Made by a program: the position numbers and the translations under genes
Assembly: GCA_021823385.1 (NCBI GenBank)
Contig: JAKAOC010000184.1
Location: 1 to 5,692, forward strand
Reading direction: 5' to 3'
Origin: Actinomycetes bacterium
GTDB taxonomy: Bacteria; Actinomycetota; Acidimicrobiia; Acidimicrobiales; Acidimicrobiaceae
DNA: 5,692 bases
The notes under the pieces: generated by a model
Database searches by the model: none
The model's input: only the letters and a program-made list of their open reading frames with translations
Told to the model about the DNA's origin: nothing
In this document: positions 5,645-5,692 of the stretch, piece by piece
Position numbering within the stretch: the stretch's first letter is position 1
How the letters are laid out: each line of letters begins with the position of its first letter

Positions 5645-5671
5645 GGAGCCCGGGTCGCTCAGAGCTCCTCA
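5642..5671. terminator. Candidate hairpin across two convergent stop codons
   Basis: TGAGGAGC (5642-5649) and GCTCCTCA (5664-5671) form a perfect 8-bp stem with a 14-base loop. The left arm begins with the TGA of the SCO6745-family gene. The right arm is coding sequence of the partial minus-strand gene, whose own TGA (5659-5661) is in the loop. No T-run follows on either strand. It is likely a shared 3'-end structure for both transcripts. Confidence 0.5.
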
Positions 5672-5692
5672 GGATCGACGTGCACGACAGCC
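5659..5692 (-). CDS. C-terminal end of a minus-strand gene, possibly PriA
   Basis: Reading the minus strand from the window edge, one frame gives AVVHVDPEEL and then TGA at 5661-5659. A C-terminus ending in a beta-strand plus VDP and a few residues is how primosomal helicase PriA usually ends. priA lies close to fmt or def in several actinobacteria, so the position fits as well. Only ten codons are visible, so both the existence of the gene and its identity are inferred. Its stop is 14 bases from the SCO6745-family stop. Confidence 0.35.
   Translation of the reverse strand, partial: AVVHVDPEEL

Noticed and set aside
1..5692. CRISPR array, tRNA, rRNA, insertion sequence or phage feature
   Set aside because: No regularly spaced repeats, cloverleaf, rRNA sequence, transposase motifs or terminal repeats were seen on either strand.

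Overview
This looks like an ordinary chromosomal housekeeping segment from a high-GC actinobacterium. An Acidimicrobiia-like lineage is my best guess from remembered family features: a fused RibBA whose cyclohydrolase motif reads LRGHEGRGIGI, a shortened RibD reductase domain, an Fmt with RVGGAW in place of the usual Pro-rich motif, and an SCO6745-family protein. The placement is inference, because no search could be run.

Layout from left to right. A ribD gene on the + strand enters from outside the window and ends at 807. It meets a minus-strand block tail to tail, sharing a 4-base CTAG. Read 5' to 3' on the minus strand, that block is def (4707-4213), fmt (4206-3298), a 150-base leader, ribE (3147-2566), ribBA (2538-1324) and ribH (1277-804). 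Divergent from def across about 100 bases is a + strand SCO6745-family gene (4808-5644). The last 34 bases hold the C-terminal codons of another minus-strand gene, possibly priA, whose stop lies 14 bases from the SCO6745-family stop.

How the genes work together. RibBA supplies both precursors of riboflavin, from GTP and from ribulose 5-phosphate. RibD carries out the deamination and reduction steps, RibH makes lumazine and RibE dismutates it to riboflavin. With both halves of RibBA present, the window encodes every dedicated enzyme except the phosphatase for the RibD product. Fmt formylates initiator Met-tRNA and Def removes the formyl group from new proteins. The sites and spacing suggest one co-directional transcript beginning just at or before the def GTG, possibly leaderless, with a structured leader before ribE that does not match the FMN riboswitch consensus.

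No novel defence, mobile or CRISPR-like system is visible. The points worth a second look concern architecture: ribD inverted relative to the other rib genes, hairpins lying across both convergent gene ends, def and fmt in one reading frame separated by a stop and two codons, and an excess of TAG stops.
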